Shown here: piece after piece, positions 63,634 to 64,000 of the stretch
Numbering within the stretch: the stretch's first letter is position 1
Layout: every line of letters starts with the position of its first letter
Assembly (NCBI GenBank): GCA_039972875.1
Contig: JBDWMA010000012.1
Coordinates: forward strand, 62,001 to 126,000
Direction: 5' to 3'
Length of the DNA: 64,000 nt
Origin: Pseudoruegeria sp039972875
Lineage (GTDB): Bacteria > Pseudomonadota > Alphaproteobacteria > Rhodobacterales > Rhodobacteraceae
Notes under the pieces: model-generated
Databases searched by the model: none
Seen by the model: the letters and a program-made list of their open reading frames with translations, nothing else
Told to the model about the DNA's origin: nothing
Program-made: the position numbers and the translations under genes

Positions 63634-64000
63634 ATGAGAACAGGCAAAATTCCATTTCGCTTCGACATGACGGAACTTTTGGGCCGTGCCCGCCAACGCT
63701 ACACCAAGCATGTTGGCGACGTGACTTTGAACCTTCCCTTCGTCAGTATCGCGGTGAACCCAAAGGACAAAGAACGGCAGGTTGCACGGGAACTTGTCAT
63801 TCGGCTTGCTGACAGGCGGGTGCTTTCTGCGTGGGAATGCTGCGACGGTTGCATTGATAACGCACTGACTTCGCTGCGTGAGATACGCGGCACTCTGGTA
63901 GATAAGCAGGTTGAACTTGCCGACCTACAGGACGGTTCGCTTTGCCTGCTTGTTGACGCCATGGCACTAGGCATTCGACAATTTCTTACCTACGAAGAAC
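63634..64000 (+). CDS. Unknown protein, cut by the window end
   Basis: An open frame of at least 122 codons from the ATG at 63634 with no stop before the window ends. It begins MRTGKIPFRFDMTELLGRAR and contains the cysteine cluster WECCDGCID (about residues 68-76), then DKQVELADLQDGSLCLLV. Unlike most genes in the window it is visibly richer in G+C. I recognise no domain. Location just beyond tRNA-Ser suggests it may belong to an integrated element. No ribosome binding site is strong. Confidence 0.5.
   Translation, partial: MRTGKIPFRFDMTELLGRARQRYTKHVGDVTLNLPFVSIAVNPKDKERQVARELVIRLADRRVLSAWECCDGCIDNALTSLREIRGTLVDKQVELADLQDGSLCLLVDAMALGIRQFLTYEE

Noticed and set aside
1..64000. CRISPR arrays, insertion sequences, prophage or defence islands
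   Set aside because: No regularly spaced repeats, transposase, phage structural or defence genes were recognised. Only the right end hints at accessory DNA.

Overview
The window looks like chromosomal DNA from a marine alphaproteobacterium of the family Rhodobacteraceae (Roseobacter group). The evidence is the order dusB-ntrB-ntrC-ntrY-ntrX-trkA-trkH-hfq-hflX, fused ispDF, chpT next to DUF3553 and olsBA, a divergent DUF6456/DUF6477 pair, rplU with a long C-terminal extension, a cysteine-poor HemB and a MttB-like methyltransferase without pyrrolysine. Base composition is moderate, about half G+C by eye. Genus and species cannot be read from the sequence alone.

Layout. 0-5.3 kb: hemB, a Ysc84-like lipoprotein, a beta-hydroxyacid dehydrogenase and a penicillin-acylase-family hydrolase. 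5.3-17.1 kb: one leftward nitrogen/potassium/RNA-chaperone block (dusB to hflX), mostly overlapping or closely spaced genes. 17.3-20.7 kb: ispDF-pgpA-cinA, then amtB. 20.8-28.3 kb: small metabolic and envelope genes, including a COQ10/RatA-like protein, hpt with a 59-residue membrane protein directly behind it, a dihaem cytochrome c, lipA, an aquaporin, a peroxiredoxin and the DUF6456/DUF6477 pair. 28.3-38.6 kb: a MttB-like methyltransferase, guaA, an EamA exporter, a FadL-like porin, an unassigned P-loop protein, metA, an alpha/beta hydrolase, PPK2 and a TetR regulator. 38.6-49.5 kb: rplM-rpsI, a MocR regulator divergent from a DUF1127 gene, carboxypeptidase M32, ctaA, a HxlR regulator with twin operator-like sites, trmJ and olsBA. 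49.5-57.4 kb: chpT, proA, proB-obg, two acetyltransferases, a LysE exporter and rplU-rpmA. 57.4-63.2 kb: the Kdo genes waaA, kpsF, kdsA and kdsB, split by a decayed sulfotransferase-like gene. 63.3-64 kb: tRNA-Ser(CGA), then a GC-richer open frame cut by the window end that may begin an accessory segment.

How the genes work together. NtrBC and NtrYX are two sensor/regulator pairs of nitrogen and redox control. Both regulators lack the GAFTGA loop needed to contact sigma-54, so they probably act without it. AmtB and DusB belong to the same theme. kpsF, kdsA, kdsB and waaA supply and attach Kdo for the outer membrane, and OlsB/OlsA make ornithine lipids. ChpT belongs to the CckA-CtrA phosphorelay.

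No CRISPR array, insertion sequence, prophage, rRNA operon or recognisable defence system was found. No gene-free stretch exceeds about 300 bases. The best candidates for something undescribed are modest: a possible 32-codon DUF1127-like microprotein, an unassigned P-loop protein, the DUF6456/DUF6477 pair, twin 17-bp operators at a HxlR gene, and the segment after tRNA-Ser.
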